DNA of 64,000 nt from JBQTKD01 sp963703165. GTDB lineage: Bacteria > Actinomycetota > Actinomycetes > Sporichthyales > Sporichthyaceae. The stretch spans positions 3,162,001-3,226,000 of the forward strand of contig OY969798.1 in NCBI GenBank assembly GCA_963703165.1, given 5' to 3'. Of the stretch, positions 1-8,610 are shown piece by piece (the first letter of the stretch is position 1; each line of letters begins with the position of its first letter). The notes below the pieces were generated by a model. The model worked only from the letters and a program-made list of their open reading frames with translations. It searched no databases and was not told the DNA's origin. Position numbers and translations under genes: made by a program.

Positions 1-15
1 GCTCGGGCCGGGCGG

Positions 16-402
16 TCAGTCGCGGCGGTCGGGGTCGACGTCGGGTTCGTTGGCCGCGTCGCGACCTTGCTCCATCTCCCGGGCGCGGCGATCCCGGTCG
101 GCCTGACGCTTCAGGCTCGCCAGGAACTCCGGGTCGTCGTCCGGGGCGGGGCGGTCGACCTGCGGTGCGCGGGCGGCCCACGGGGCCGGACGGGCCGGGG
201 GACGGGCGCCGACGGGCATGCCGTCCTTCGCGGGGCGACCGAAGAAGAACCACGCCAGGGCGGCGACGGGGGACAGCAGCACGATCAGCACGATCCACAC
301 CGGCTTGGAGAGCAGGCGCACCCGATTGCGGTCCGCCTGGGCCACCTCGACCAGGGCCCAGACCATCAAGACGATCATGAGCAGCAGCAGGGACGCGGGC
401 AT
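16..402 (-). CDS. PLDc_N domain small membrane protein
   Basis: A 128-residue protein with two N-terminal membrane segments (about residues 3-22 and 34-53). A WFFFGRP motif closes the second segment. This is the PLDc_N (cardiolipin synthase N-terminal-like) pattern, which in actinobacteria usually occurs alone without phospholipase D catalytic motifs, as here. The cytoplasmic tail (55-128) is rich in Pro, Arg and Asp. Its neighbours, a DUF4229 gene and menA, make a familiar actinobacterial arrangement. Its role is unknown, probably an envelope-associated accessory protein. The family call rests on topology and the FGRP motif. Confidence 0.75.
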   Translation of the reverse strand: MPASLLLLMIVLMVWALVEVAQADRNRVRLLSKPVWIVLIVLLSPVAALAWFFFGRPAKDGMPVGARPPARPAPWAARAPQVDRPAPDDDPEFLASLKRQADRDRRAREMEQGRDAANEPDVDPDRRD

Positions 403-568
403 GCAACCTCGTTCCGGACCGAACTTGTCAGCTTCAGGGTACTGCGCAAAACGTCGCCGAGGGCACGCTCGCGAAGGTCGTGGCCTTTCGACAAGAAGTT
501 CCCGCGCCCCCTGTGTGCGCCCTGGGGCGGAATGGGATTGGGGAGGGATCGCATGTTGTACTGGGCGT

Positions 569-907
569 GTGCAGATTCCGCCCGCAGCTTCCTACACGTT
601 GCGCCGTTTGGGTCTGTTTCTGGCGACCCTCGCGTTGTCCGTCGCTTTGTTGCGAAACGTCTCGTTCTTCCTCGCACTTGTGGTGGCGACGGTGGTCTCC
701 TCGGCACTGAGTTACGTGCTGCTGGCCGGACCCCGAGAGGCGATGGCGCGGTCGGTGGCCGGGCTCGGTTCACGCTTGGACGCGGGTGCCGCGGCCGAGG
801 ACGCGGCCCTGGACGCCGCCGAGGCGCAGGGCGCGGGCTCGGTCCCGCAGGAGGAATCGGAACAGCCCGGAAAGGCCACTCCCGGCCGCGGTGAGCCGCG
901 CTCGTGA
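569..907 (+). CDS. DUF4229 family membrane protein
   Basis: The product of about 112 residues has the pattern LRRLGLFLATL, then two hydrophobic segments, then YVLLAGPREAMA, which is typical of DUF4229. The acidic, Ala-rich tail (AAAEDAALDAAEAQG) is also typical. Function is unknown. The start is uncertain: GTG at 569 and TTG at 599 are both in frame with no strong ribosome site, and the reading frame stays open far upstream by chance. It lies between the PLDc_N gene and menA, as in many actinomycetes. Confidence 0.7.
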   Translation: MQIPPAASYTLRRLGLFLATLALSVALLRNVSFFLALVVATVVSSALSYVLLAGPREAMARSVAGLGSRLDAGAAAEDAALDAAEAQGAGSVPQEESEQPGKATPGRGEPRS

Positions 908-1039
908 GCGCGCGATCCGTCCCGAAACGCCCTTTCGCCCGATCGGCGCAATTTCGTCCATCTCGGCTGCGCTGAGAAACATGTCGCTCTAGCGTGAGGT
1001 CTGCAGTCGAATTGCCGACGCAGCTTTCTGGGGGACGTC

Positions 1040-2275
1040 GTGGGGCGGAACGGTTCGAACTCGCGGATGATGCACGAGTTGTCATTGTGGGCTCAGGCGG
1101 TGGGTGGGTCGCTGCGCGACTTGCGTCGCCGGCGTGAGATGGGCATGCGGCCGGACAAGTTCGGCTTCCGGGGCGATCGCTTCGAGGCCCGGGAACCGGA
1201 CTACTACGAGGCGCACGGGTACGCACCCGCCGCGTCGGCGCCCAAGGCGCGTTTCCGGGACCGTCGCGAACCGATGACCCCGTCGCAGCGGACCGCGCTG
1301 GCGGTGGCCGCCATCATCATCGGCGCCACGGTGCCGGCTTTCACGATCGTCTCGATGATGAACCCGAGCGACCCTGACGCGGGCTTCAACTCCGCGGCCG
1401 GCGAGTACGCCACCCAGCGGGCGTTGGCCGCGGCCGACAGGTCCGCGATGAGCGACCCGGCCGCTGCCGGTCTCGCCGCCGACGACTCGTCCGCGGCCTG
1501 GGACGACGGCTTGCTCCCGTCCGACGTCACCGACCTGACCGGCCCGGAGGTCTCTACGGAGACCGACGACCGGACCACGATGCCGGGCTCGCAGGCCCCC
1601 TCGGAGTCGCTGCAGTTCGAGGGTCCCCGAGTGCCCGAGGCGCCGGCTGCCCTGCCCTCGAGCGAGGCGCCCGTCGCCGCGCCGCAGGCACCGCAGGCCC
1701 CCGCCCCGACGCGGCAGGCACCGTCGGCTCCGGCCGAGAAGCCCGCGGCGCCGGACCGCACCGTGCGGACCAAGGCCCCGAAGGTGGTGTCTTCTCCGCT
1801 CGCACCGGCGAAGCCGACGCGACCGGAGAAGCCCGCGAAGCCGCAGCGCTCCGAGCGTGACGACCGCTCCGACCGTCAGAAGTCGGAGAAGAAGGCCGCA
1901 CCCAAGACCGAGCGGGGCGGCAAGACCCTGATCGACAAGGGCGAGACCCCGGCCGCGCCCGAGGCTCCGGAGGCACCCAAGACCCCGAAGACGCCGAAGG
2001 CGCCCAAGGCTCCGGACGCCCCGACGACGCCGACCCAGCCGCAGCCCGCCCCGGACCAGCCCGCGGTCAGCGTCGACCCGGCCGACCCGGAAGCGAACCC
2101 GGCCGCCGACGACGGTCCGGAGACCAGCACCGACCGCTACGCGCACGGCCAGAGCGAGGGCGAGCGTCGTGTCTCGCCGCGTTCGGTCGGCAAGGCGCCG
2201 ACGGTGCAGTCCGAGACCGAGGACCCCGCGGCCGACAGTTCAGAAGGACAGGGCGAGGGCCCCGGCCAGGAGTAG
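1040..2275 (+). CDS. Single-pass membrane protein with Pro/Ala/Lys-rich tail
   Basis: A 411-residue protein. Residues 1-85 are polar and basic with clustered Arg/Asp. One membrane segment follows near residues 89-110, and then about 300 residues of low-complexity sequence. That tail holds runs of Ala-Pro, a Lys/Arg/Glu block around 250-300, and short repeats of the type APKTPKTPKAPKAP near 310-330. The positive-inside rule suggests the N-terminus is cytoplasmic and the tail spans or contacts the cell wall. No catalytic domain was recognised. GTG at 1040 follows a G-rich ribosome site at 1030-1034; ATG at 1070 is an alternative. Its 3' end overlaps the convergent menA by 36 bases. Confidence 0.7.
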   Translation: MGRNGSNSRMMHELSLWAQAVGGSLRDLRRRREMGMRPDKFGFRGDRFEAREPDYYEAHGYAPAASAPKARFRDRREPMTPSQRTALAVAAIIIGATVPAFTIVSMMNPSDPDAGFNSAAGEYATQRALAAADRSAMSDPAAAGLAADDSSAAWDDGLLPSDVTDLTGPEVSTETDDRTTMPGSQAPSESLQFEGPRVPEAPAALPSSEAPVAAPQAPQAPAPTRQAPSAPAEKPAAPDRTVRTKAPKVVSSPLAPAKPTRPEKPAKPQRSERDDRSDRQKSEKKAAPKTERGGKTLIDKGETPAAPEAPEAPKTPKTPKAPKAPDAPTTPTQPQPAPDQPAVSVDPADPEANPAADDGPETSTDRYAHGQSEGERRVSPRSVGKAPTVQSETEDPAADSSEGQGEGPGQE

Positions 2276-3112
2276 TCCGTAGCCCAACTGCGCCCGCCCG
2301 GTGCCGACCAGCACCGGGATCAGATCTCTGCCGACGGCCCCGCCGCGCACCGCGCGGATCGGGGCCGTTGCCAGTGGCAGGGCCAGCAGCGCCAGCGCCG
2401 CGGCCGGGTGCAGTGGTGCCATGAGCAACGCGAACACGAACGGTCCGAGCACCAGCAGGACGAACAGTTCGCGGGTGCTGGTGTCGCCCAGGATCACGGC
2501 GAGCGTCTTCTTGCCGACCTTCGCGTCCTGCGGGGCGTCGCGCAGGTTGTTCACGACGAGCAGCGCGCAGGCCAGCATGCCGACGGGGATCGACGCGATG
2601 ACAGCCAGGACGGTCAGGTCCTCGAGCTGGACGAACGTCGTCCCGAGCGTCGCGACCAGGCCGAAGAACACGAACACCGACAGCTCACCCAGCGCCCGGT
2701 AGCCGTAGGGGAGCGCGCCGCCGGTGTAGCCCCAGGCCGCGGCGATCGCGGCGGCGCCGACGAGCAGCAGCCACCACGAACTCGTCGCCGCCAGGATCAG
2801 ACCCGCGATCCCGGCGACGCCGAACGCGATGAAGGCCGCGTTGCGCACGGACTTCGGGGTCGCGACCTTCGACCCGACCAGGCGCAGCGGACCGACCCGT
2901 ACCTCGTCGGTGCCGCGGATGCCGTCGGAGTAGTCGTTGGCGTAGTTGACCCCGACCTGCAGGGCGAGGGAGACGACGAGCGCGAGGAGCGCCTTCCACC
3001 ACACGGCCCCGTCGGCCTCGATCGCCGCACCGGTACCGACCGCTACCGGTGCCAGCGCCGCGGGCAGTGTCTTGGGTCGTGCTCCCTGAATCCACTGCTC
3101 GACGGTCGCCAC
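2240..3112 (-). CDS. menA: 1,4-dihydroxy-2-naphthoate polyprenyltransferase
   Basis: MenA prenylates and decarboxylates 1,4-dihydroxy-2-naphthoate in the membrane to give demethylmenaquinone. The 290-residue product has the opening WIQGARPKTLPAALAPV and a first Asp-rich motif NYANDYSDGIRGTD that binds prenyl diphosphate through magnesium. A second Asp-containing region, NNLRDAPQDAKVGKKTLAV, and about eight hydrophobic helices follow; all are UbiA-family hallmarks. GTG at 3112 was chosen because it starts just before the conserved ATVEQWIQGARPKTLP; upstream in-frame sequence is Arg-rich and unlikely. menE, menB, menC and menD lie within 15 kb. Confidence 0.95.
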   Translation of the reverse strand: MATVEQWIQGARPKTLPAALAPVAVGTGAAIEADGAVWWKALLALVVSLALQVGVNYANDYSDGIRGTDEVRVGPLRLVGSKVATPKSVRNAAFIAFGVAGIAGLILAATSSWWLLLVGAAAIAAAWGYTGGALPYGYRALGELSVFVFFGLVATLGTTFVQLEDLTVLAVIASIPVGMLACALLVVNNLRDAPQDAKVGKKTLAVILGDTSTRELFVLLVLGPFVFALLMAPLHPAAALALLALPLATAPIRAVRGGAVGRDLIPVLVGTGRAQLGYGLLLAGALALSF

Positions 3113-3165
3113 GCCCGCAGTCTCCCAGCACCGCCGCCGCACCCTGCGCCTCCCCGTCTCGGGCG

Positions 3166-3229
3166 CATCTTCGGGCGCCTGTCGGCCGCTACGGCTGGGG
3201 GCGGAGCGGCGCACCGCCGCCCGAAGATG
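3166..3229. terminator. Inverted repeat between menA and the propeller gene
   Basis: Arms CATCTTCGGGCG (3166-3177) and CGCCCGAAGATG (3218-3229) are perfectly complementary over 12 bp. The 40-base spacer contains a smaller nested GCCGCT/AGCGGC pair. The element sits just after the stop of the leftward lipoprotein gene (3255) and before menA, so it could terminate or attenuate that transcript. There is no U-tract, so the role is inferred. Confidence 0.4.
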
Positions 3230-3254
3230 GGGCTCTGCCGTGCGGGAGGCAGGT

Positions 3255-4352
3255 TCAGCGCGGGGCGCGGGTGAAGGTGTACTCCTCGACCGTGCCGGTG
3301 GAGATGCGTCGCGCCCCGGAGCCGTCGGCGCGCATCAGGTAGAGGTCCGACCCGTCGGTGTAGGCGATCTGCCGGCCGTCGGAGGAGAAGCGGGCAAGGG
3401 ATCCCTGGTCGGAGAGCTGACGCAGGTTCGTACCGTCGGCATCCATGGTCCAGATGCCTGAGTGTCGGGGGTCGTGGTATTCGCTGCGATCGAAGACGAT
3501 GCGAGCGCCCTCCGGGGACCAGGACGCGTCGGTCACGTCTCTGTCCCGGGTGACTCGGCGTTGCGTGCCGTCGGAACCGATGAGGAACAGGTCGCCCCGG
3601 GAGGCGAAGGGGAACTCGGGGTCGGTGACCTCGAGCCGGCAGAGCAGGCTGCCCTTCGGCGAGACGGCGGCTCCGAAGATGACGGCCCTGCTCGTGAACA
3701 GTCGCTCGGGTTCGCCGCCGGCGACGGGGACGAGATCGACGCTGCGCCCCTGGCCTGCCAGCACGTGACGTCCGTCCGGGTGGAAAGCGATGAGGTAGTG
3801 GAAGGTGCTCGTGGTGACTCGGCGCAGGCCGGTCCCGTCGACGTTGATCACGTAGGCGTCGATCCCCTCGCCCGACTCCCGAGTCATCGCGACGGAGCGG
3901 CTGTCCGGCGAGAAGGTGGGGTCGCCCACGGCCTTCGCGTCGATGCGCTTGCGCCCGCTCGCGTCGATGTCGGCGACCCAGAGACCCTTGTCCAGCCAGG
4001 CGATCCGACGCCCGTCCGGCGAGACGGCCAGGTCGCCGAACGAGGTCTGCTTGCTCAGGCGTCGGGGCTTCGAGCCGTCGAGTCCGACCGACCACAGGCC
4101 GGTCGACGAGGCGTAGACGAGGCGGACGGGACCTACCGACATCGCCTTCGGGGTGGGCACGGACGAGGGCGTCGCGCTTTTCCGCACCGGGGTGACCCGC
4201 GTCGCCGTCGGGGTCGCCGTGGGTGTCGCGGAAGTGGTCGCGGCGGGTGTGTCACCGAGGGCGACGTCCGCGGGCGGGTCGACGTCGCCACCACCGCAGC
4301 CGGTAAGAACGAGCGCTGCGGCGAGGCAGACCACCATGCGGCGCCCGAGCAC
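3255..4352 (-). CDS. TolB-like beta-propeller lipoprotein
   Basis: A signal peptide ends in the lipobox LTGC, so the product is probably a lipoprotein. A Thr/Ala-rich linker follows, then about six repeats of the PD40/TolB type, such as SPDGRRIAWLDKGLWVADIDASG and SPDSRSVAMTRESGEGIDAYVINVDGTG. This fold is a six-bladed propeller used for protein or ligand binding; no enzymatic residues are evident. GTG at 4352 lies 3 bases after the stop of the upstream paralogue, implying translational coupling; ATG at 4337 is an alternative. The two genes are tandem duplicates. Function beyond periplasmic binding is unknown. Confidence 0.8.
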   Translation of the reverse strand: MLGRRMVVCLAAALVLTGCGGGDVDPPADVALGDTPAATTSATPTATPTATRVTPVRKSATPSSVPTPKAMSVGPVRLVYASSTGLWSVGLDGSKPRRLSKQTSFGDLAVSPDGRRIAWLDKGLWVADIDASGRKRIDAKAVGDPTFSPDSRSVAMTRESGEGIDAYVINVDGTGLRRVTTSTFHYLIAFHPDGRHVLAGQGRSVDLVPVAGGEPERLFTSRAVIFGAAVSPKGSLLCRLEVTDPEFPFASRGDLFLIGSDGTQRRVTRDRDVTDASWSPEGARIVFDRSEYHDPRHSGIWTMDADGTNLRQLSDQGSLARFSSDGRQIAYTDGSDLYLMRADGSGARRISTGTVEEYTFTRAPR

Positions 4353-4355
4353 CGG

Positions 4356-5426
4356 TCAGCCCGTCTTCGACGCGAGCGCGAAGTACTCGACCAAGCCCTT
4401 GCCGTAGGTCTTCGCGCCCGAGCCGTCGGCGCGGACCACCCGCACACCGGAGCGGGGATCGACGAATGCGATCCGACCGTCCGGCATGAACAGGGGCGTG
4501 GTCCCGCTCGCGCTCACGCGGCGCAGACCTGACCCGTCGGCACCGACCAGCCAGACGCCCTGTTTGCTTCGGCTGAAGGCGATCTGCTTGCCGTTCGGGG
4601 ACCAACTCGGCCAGAAGACGTCGCCGGTCCTGGTCAGTCGGCGGAGCTTCGTGCCGTCGGCGTTCATCGCATACAGGTCAGTCTTGACGTCGAGGCTGAG
4701 TTCCGCCTCGAGCGACAACGCGAGGCGACGGCCGTCCGGGGACCAGGACATTCCGTGCACGCTTCCGTCGCTGCTGTAGATACGTGTCAGGGGGCCACCT
4801 CCGATCGGGACGGTGTCCAGGGCTGCGCCGCCGAGCAGGCCCTTCGTCGCGTCCTTCACTCCCGCGAGGAGGACGTAGTCCCCGCTGGGATGGATCTGCG
4901 CGACGAACTGACCCTTGTCGCTCAACCGTTGACGACCGGTGCCGTCGATGTTGATGACGAACACGTTAAGGCCGGGACCGTCGGACCCGATCGTGGCGAT
5001 GGTCCGGCCGTCGGGGGAGAACAGCGGATCCCCGAGGGCGTCCTTGTCGACCAGTCGTTTGCCGCTGCCGTCGATGCCGACCACGTACAGGCCGGCCTCC
5101 TTGGGGTTGCAGGCCACCGTGCGACCGTCCGGGGAGACCGTCAGGCCGTCGAACTTCTGGTGGTCGTCGAGCTTGCGCGGCGCGGAGCCGCCGAGGCCGG
5201 CCGCCCACAGCCCGCTCGAGTTCGTGTAGACGACGGCCGCGGTCTGCGCTGTCGCCGTCGGCTTGGCCGAAGGGGGCGACGCCGTGGGTGCCGCGGTGCT
5301 CGACGGAGCAGGTGTCTCGCCGGTGACGGCGCTGTCCGGCGCCGAATCTCCGCCCCCGCGCGCCGCGAGCGCGAGGACGACCGCGAGGCAGGCCGGAAGG
5401 GTGCGGCGGAGGATCGGTGCGCTCAT
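4356..5426 (-). CDS. TolB-like propeller protein, lipobox cysteine lost
   Basis: A 356-residue tandem paralogue of the gene downstream. It has a signal peptide, a Ser/Ala/Thr linker, then PD40 repeats (SPDGRTVACNPKEAGLYVVGIDGSG, SPDGRTIATIGSDGPGLNVFVINIDGTG and others). Where the neighbour reads LTGCGGGD, this one reads LAARGGGD: a CGC arginine codon sits where TGC cysteine would be expected, so lipidation is probably lost and the protein is likely secreted. The start is ATG at 5426, immediately before a hydrophobic signal segment. It lies 22 bases downstream of menE on the same strand, so it may share its transcript. Confidence 0.8.
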   Translation of the reverse strand: MSAPILRRTLPACLAVVLALAARGGGDSAPDSAVTGETPAPSSTAAPTASPPSAKPTATAQTAAVVYTNSSGLWAAGLGGSAPRKLDDHQKFDGLTVSPDGRTVACNPKEAGLYVVGIDGSGKRLVDKDALGDPLFSPDGRTIATIGSDGPGLNVFVINIDGTGRQRLSDKGQFVAQIHPSGDYVLLAGVKDATKGLLGGAALDTVPIGGGPLTRIYSSDGSVHGMSWSPDGRRLALSLEAELSLDVKTDLYAMNADGTKLRRLTRTGDVFWPSWSPNGKQIAFSRSKQGVWLVGADGSGLRRVSASGTTPLFMPDGRIAFVDPRSGVRVVRADGSGAKTYGKGLVEYFALASKTG

Positions 5427-5448
5427 CGCCTCACCCTGCCGGCCCGCG

Positions 5449-6612
5449 TCACCGGTTGGTGAGCAGGGCACGCACCGCGGCGCGGTCGACCTTTCCGGCC
5501 GGCAACCGAGGGAGTTCGGCGAGCACGAGGAACTGCTTCGGTGCGTGCGCCGCACCCAGGCGCTTGGCCACCAGGGCCTTCAACGTCTCCGGATCGGGGG
5601 TGCTGTCGCCCGCGACGAGCACTGCGACCACCCGCTGCCCCCACTCGGGATCCGCCGCGCCGACGACCACGACGTCGGCCACCGACGAGTGCCCGGCGAG
5701 CACCGACTCGACGGCCTGCGCGGGGACGTTGACGCCGCCGGTGACGATGACGTCGTCGGCCCGTCCGTGGACGTGCAGCACCCCGCCGGAGTCGATGTTC
5801 CCGAGGTCGGAGGTGGTGAACCATGCCCCGGTGAAGCCGGGGGCCCCCGCTGGGGGACCGGTGACCGGGGCGGTCGCCCCGAGGTACCCGCGGGCCAGGA
5901 CCGGGCCGGTGATGCGGATCAGCCCCCCGACCCCGATCATCAGCCGCACCCCGGGCAGCGGCAGTCCTTCGTACACGCAGCCGCCGCAGGTCTCGGTCAG
6001 CCCGTAGGTGCGGATCACGCGCGCGCCGGCGGCGACGGCCTTGCTCGCCAGGCCCTCGGGGATCGGGCCGCCGCCGAGCAGGATGGCGTCGAAGCTGTCG
6101 AGCTGGACGCCGGCGCGCATCAGCCGGATCAACTGGGTGGGCACCAGTGAGACGTAGCACCGGGTCGTCGGGTCCATCGCGGCGGCCGCGGCGGCGAAGC
6201 GTTCCGGGTCGAAGCCGCCGCTGCTGTCCAGGACGACGGGCTCGACGCCGGCCCGCCGGGACCGGACGACGGTCATCAGTCCGGCGACGCGGACCGCCGA
6301 CATCGCGAGCAACCACTGGCCCGGCCCGCCGAGGTGATCGTGGGTCAGGTCCGCGCCGGCCGCCATCGCCTTCGCGGACAACCGCACGCCCTTCGGGTGC
6401 CCGGTGGATCCGGAGGTCGCGACCACGACGGCGGTGTCTGCGGGCACGCCGTCGGCGGCCAACGGCAGCAGGGTCGCGGCGAGATGTTCGCCCTCGGGGC
6501 CGGGCGGCAGTGGCAGCAGCGCGGGCCCGGTGCCGTCGAGGGCCTCGGCCAGTCCGGGGAGGTCCGCGGTCCCGGGGGCGACGACGACCGGACGCAATTC
6601 GCGCGTGCTCAT
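5449..6612 (-). CDS. menE: o-Succinylbenzoate-CoA ligase
   Basis: MenE adenylates o-succinylbenzoate and ligates it to CoA in menaquinone synthesis. The 387-residue product has the AMP-binding P-loop VATSGSTGHPKGVRLS. The YGLTETCGG motif follows around residue 200, then HVHGRADDVIVTGGVNV with the GRADD hinge, and a C-terminal PAGKVDRAAVRALL containing the catalytic lysine. Its short length is normal for actinobacterial MenE. ATG at 6612 is divergent from the nitrilase gene, with 41 bases between the starts. MenB, the next enzyme in the pathway, is encoded close by. Confidence 0.93.
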   Translation of the reverse strand: MSTRELRPVVVAPGTADLPGLAEALDGTGPALLPLPPGPEGEHLAATLLPLAADGVPADTAVVVATSGSTGHPKGVRLSAKAMAAGADLTHDHLGGPGQWLLAMSAVRVAGLMTVVRSRRAGVEPVVLDSSGGFDPERFAAAAAAMDPTTRCYVSLVPTQLIRLMRAGVQLDSFDAILLGGGPIPEGLASKAVAAGARVIRTYGLTETCGGCVYEGLPLPGVRLMIGVGGLIRITGPVLARGYLGATAPVTGPPAGAPGFTGAWFTTSDLGNIDSGGVLHVHGRADDVIVTGGVNVPAQAVESVLAGHSSVADVVVVGAADPEWGQRVVAVLVAGDSTPDPETLKALVAKRLGAAHAPKQFLVLAELPRLPAGKVDRAAVRALLTNR

Positions 6613-6653
6613 CGCCGCCACCGTAGACCGCCGGCGGAGTAGCGTGCGGAGGC

Positions 6654-7586
6654 GTGTCAGAGACTCAGATCATTCGTGCGGGAGCCGTGCAGCTCGAGGC
6701 CGAGCTCGGCGACATCGACACCAACCTGGAGCGGTGCGCGGACCTCGTGGATCAGGCCGTCGCCGACGGTGCGCAGTGGGTCGCGCTTCCCGAGTTCTTC
6801 TCCACCGGCGTGGCCAATCTGCCGCGGCTGCGGGAGATCGCGCCGGGGATCGACGGCGCCCCGACGAAGATGTTGTGCGAGGCCGCGGCGCGGCACGGGG
6901 TGCACGTCGGCGGATCGACGTTGCTGCGCGACGCCGACGGGCACGTGCGCAACGCGTACCTGCTCGCCGGCCCGGACGGCACCGTGATCGGGCGCCACGA
7001 CAAGGACCTGCCCACGATGTGGGAGAACCTGCTCTACGTCGGCGGCACCGATCCCGGACGCATCGAGGCCGCGGGGATGACCGTCGGCGTCGCGATGTGC
7101 TGGGAGCTGATGCGCACGCAGACCGTGCACCGGTTGGCCGGGCGCGTGGATCTGGTGATGGGTGGGTCGGGCTGGTGGAGCATCCCGCCCTGGCCGCCGA
7201 AGGCGCTGACCCGGCGGTGGGAGGCGAACAATTCCCGGCAGGCCCTGTCGGCCATCTCGGAGTTCGGCCCGTTCGTGGGGGCGCCCGTGGTGCACGGCGC
7301 GCACTCCGGGACCGTCGAATGCCCCTGGCCGCCCGGCGGGATCCCCTACCGCGGGCACTTCCAGGGCGGTGCCGTCATCGCCGACGCCACCGGTCAGGTG
7401 CTCGCCGCGCGGCACCGGGAGCAGGGTCCGGGGGTCGTTGTCGCCGATGTTCCGGTCCTCCGCACCGAACCGCGCAAGGCGCCCGACAGGTTCTGGCTGC
7501 ACCGCCGCGGCGCCGTCGCCGCGGCCTGCTGGGCCTACCAGAACCCCTGGGGCGCCCGGAAGTACAAGCGCGCCACCGCGCGCTGA
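6654..7586 (+). CDS. Nitrilase-superfamily carbon-nitrogen hydrolase
   Basis: A 310-residue amidase of the nitrilase superfamily. The catalytic triad is visible: Glu in ALPEFF (near residue 46), Lys in RHDKDLP (near 118) and Cys in GVAMCWE (near 148). These enzymes hydrolyse C-N bonds of nitriles, amides or N-carbamoyl compounds; the substrate is not predictable here. The C-terminal part is Trp/Pro-rich (GWWSIPPWPPK). GTG at 6654 is the only sensible start. The gene is divergent from menE and ends just before a pair of palindromes at 7610-7690. Confidence 0.85.
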   Translation: MSETQIIRAGAVQLEAELGDIDTNLERCADLVDQAVADGAQWVALPEFFSTGVANLPRLREIAPGIDGAPTKMLCEAAARHGVHVGGSTLLRDADGHVRNAYLLAGPDGTVIGRHDKDLPTMWENLLYVGGTDPGRIEAAGMTVGVAMCWELMRTQTVHRLAGRVDLVMGGSGWWSIPPWPPKALTRRWEANNSRQALSAISEFGPFVGAPVVHGAHSGTVECPWPPGGIPYRGHFQGGAVIADATGQVLAARHREQGPGVVVADVPVLRTEPRKAPDRFWLHRRGAVAAACWAYQNPWGARKYKRATAR

Positions 7587-7609
7587 CCCTCCGTCAGATC
7601 ATGTTCTCC

Positions 7610-7690
7610 GTTGCTCATGCATGAGCAACGGACGCAATTCCCACCCGGAATGTCCGGGTTTGTCCGGCTGGTTGGTCATGCATGAGCAAC
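7610..7690. repeat. Pair of CATGCATG-centred palindromes
   Basis: A perfect 20-bp palindrome, GTTGCTCATGCATGAGCAAC, lies at 7610-7629. A second copy at 7671-7690 differs by a single base (GTTGGTCATG in the left arm). They are 61 bases apart between the convergent nitrilase and menB genes. They could be hairpin terminators serving both strands or a pair of protein-binding sites. There is no T-tract, so terminator activity is not certain. Confidence 0.6.
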
Positions 7691-7706
7691 CGGGAGATAC
7701 CCCGGC

Positions 7707-8606
7707 TCAGAAGTACCAGGGGAACGGGGACCAGTCGGGTTCGCGCTTCTCCAGGAACGAGTCGCGGCCCTCGACGGCTTCGTCGGTCATGTAGGCCAGG
7801 CGGGTGCTCTCGCCGGCGAACAACTGCTGACCGACGAGTCCGTCGTCGATGAGGTTGAAGGAGTACTTCAGCATCCGTTGCGCGGTCGGGCTCTTGCTGT
7901 TGATGATCGCGCCCCAGCGCAGCGCCTCGGCCTCCAGCTCAGCGTGCGGGACGACCTTGTTGACCGCGCCCATCCGGTAGCCGTCCTCGGCGGAGTACTC
8001 CTGCCCGAGGAAGAAGATCTCCCGGGCGAACTTCTGCCCAACCTGCCGCGCGAGGTACGCCGAGCCGAAGCCGCCGTCGAAGCTGCCGACGTCGGCGTCG
8101 GTCTGCTTGAACCGGGCGTGCTCGGCCGAGGCCAGGGCGAGGTCGCTGACCACGTACAGCGAGTGCCCGCCGCCCGCCGCCCAGCCGGGGATGACCGAGA
8201 TGACGATCTTCGGCATGAACCGGATGAGGCGCTGCACCTCGAGGATGTGCAGCCGGCCCGACTGGGCCGGGTCGATCGTGTCGGCGGTCTCGCCGGTGGC
8301 GTACTGGTAACCGGTCCGCCCGCGGATGCGCTGATCCCCACCGGAGCAGAAGGACCACACGCCGTCGCGCGGGGAGGGACCGTTTCCGGTGAGCAGCACG
8401 CAGCCGACGTCGGAGGTCATGCGCGCGTGGTCCAGGGCCCGGTACAGCTCGTCGACGGTTCCCGGGCGGAAGGCGTTGCGCACCTCGGGCCGGTTGAACG
8501 CGATCCGCACGGTGCCCTGGGTGAGGGCCCGGTGGTAGGTGATGTCGGTGAAGTCGAAGCCCTCGACCTCGCGCCAGGCGTCCGGATCGAAGATGTCGGA
8601 CACCAT
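7707..8606 (-). CDS. menB: 1,4-dihydroxy-2-naphthoyl-CoA synthase
   Basis: MenB, a crotonase-fold enzyme, cyclises o-succinylbenzoyl-CoA to DHNA-CoA. The 299-residue product has the oxyanion-hole and substrate motifs VWSFCSGGDQRIRG and GWAAGGGHSLYVVSDLALAS. MenB-specific DADVGSFDGGFGSAYLARQVG follows, then the C-terminal helix REPDWSPFPWYF. The length matches the family. ATG at 8606 is clear. The DUF2235 hydrolase gene ends 4 bases upstream on the same strand, so the two may be co-transcribed. Confidence 0.96.
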   Translation of the reverse strand: MVSDIFDPDAWREVEGFDFTDITYHRALTQGTVRIAFNRPEVRNAFRPGTVDELYRALDHARMTSDVGCVLLTGNGPSPRDGVWSFCSGGDQRIRGRTGYQYATGETADTIDPAQSGRLHILEVQRLIRFMPKIVISVIPGWAAGGGHSLYVVSDLALASAEHARFKQTDADVGSFDGGFGSAYLARQVGQKFAREIFFLGQEYSAEDGYRMGAVNKVVPHAELEAEALRWGAIINSKSPTAQRMLKYSFNLIDDGLVGQQLFAGESTRLAYMTDEAVEGRDSFLEKREPDWSPFPWYF

Positions 8607-8610
8607 TGCG

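Noticed and set aside
67..894. Long plus-strand open frame across the first kilobase
   Set aside because: Its translation is Arg/Gly-rich with no domain, and it lies opposite the PLDc_N gene and out of frame with the DUF4229 protein. High-GC shadow.
1082..2146. 354-residue minus-strand frame opposite the Pro/Ala-rich membrane protein
   Set aside because: Composed almost entirely of Arg, Gly, Leu and Val, as expected for the complement of GC-rich low-complexity coding sequence.
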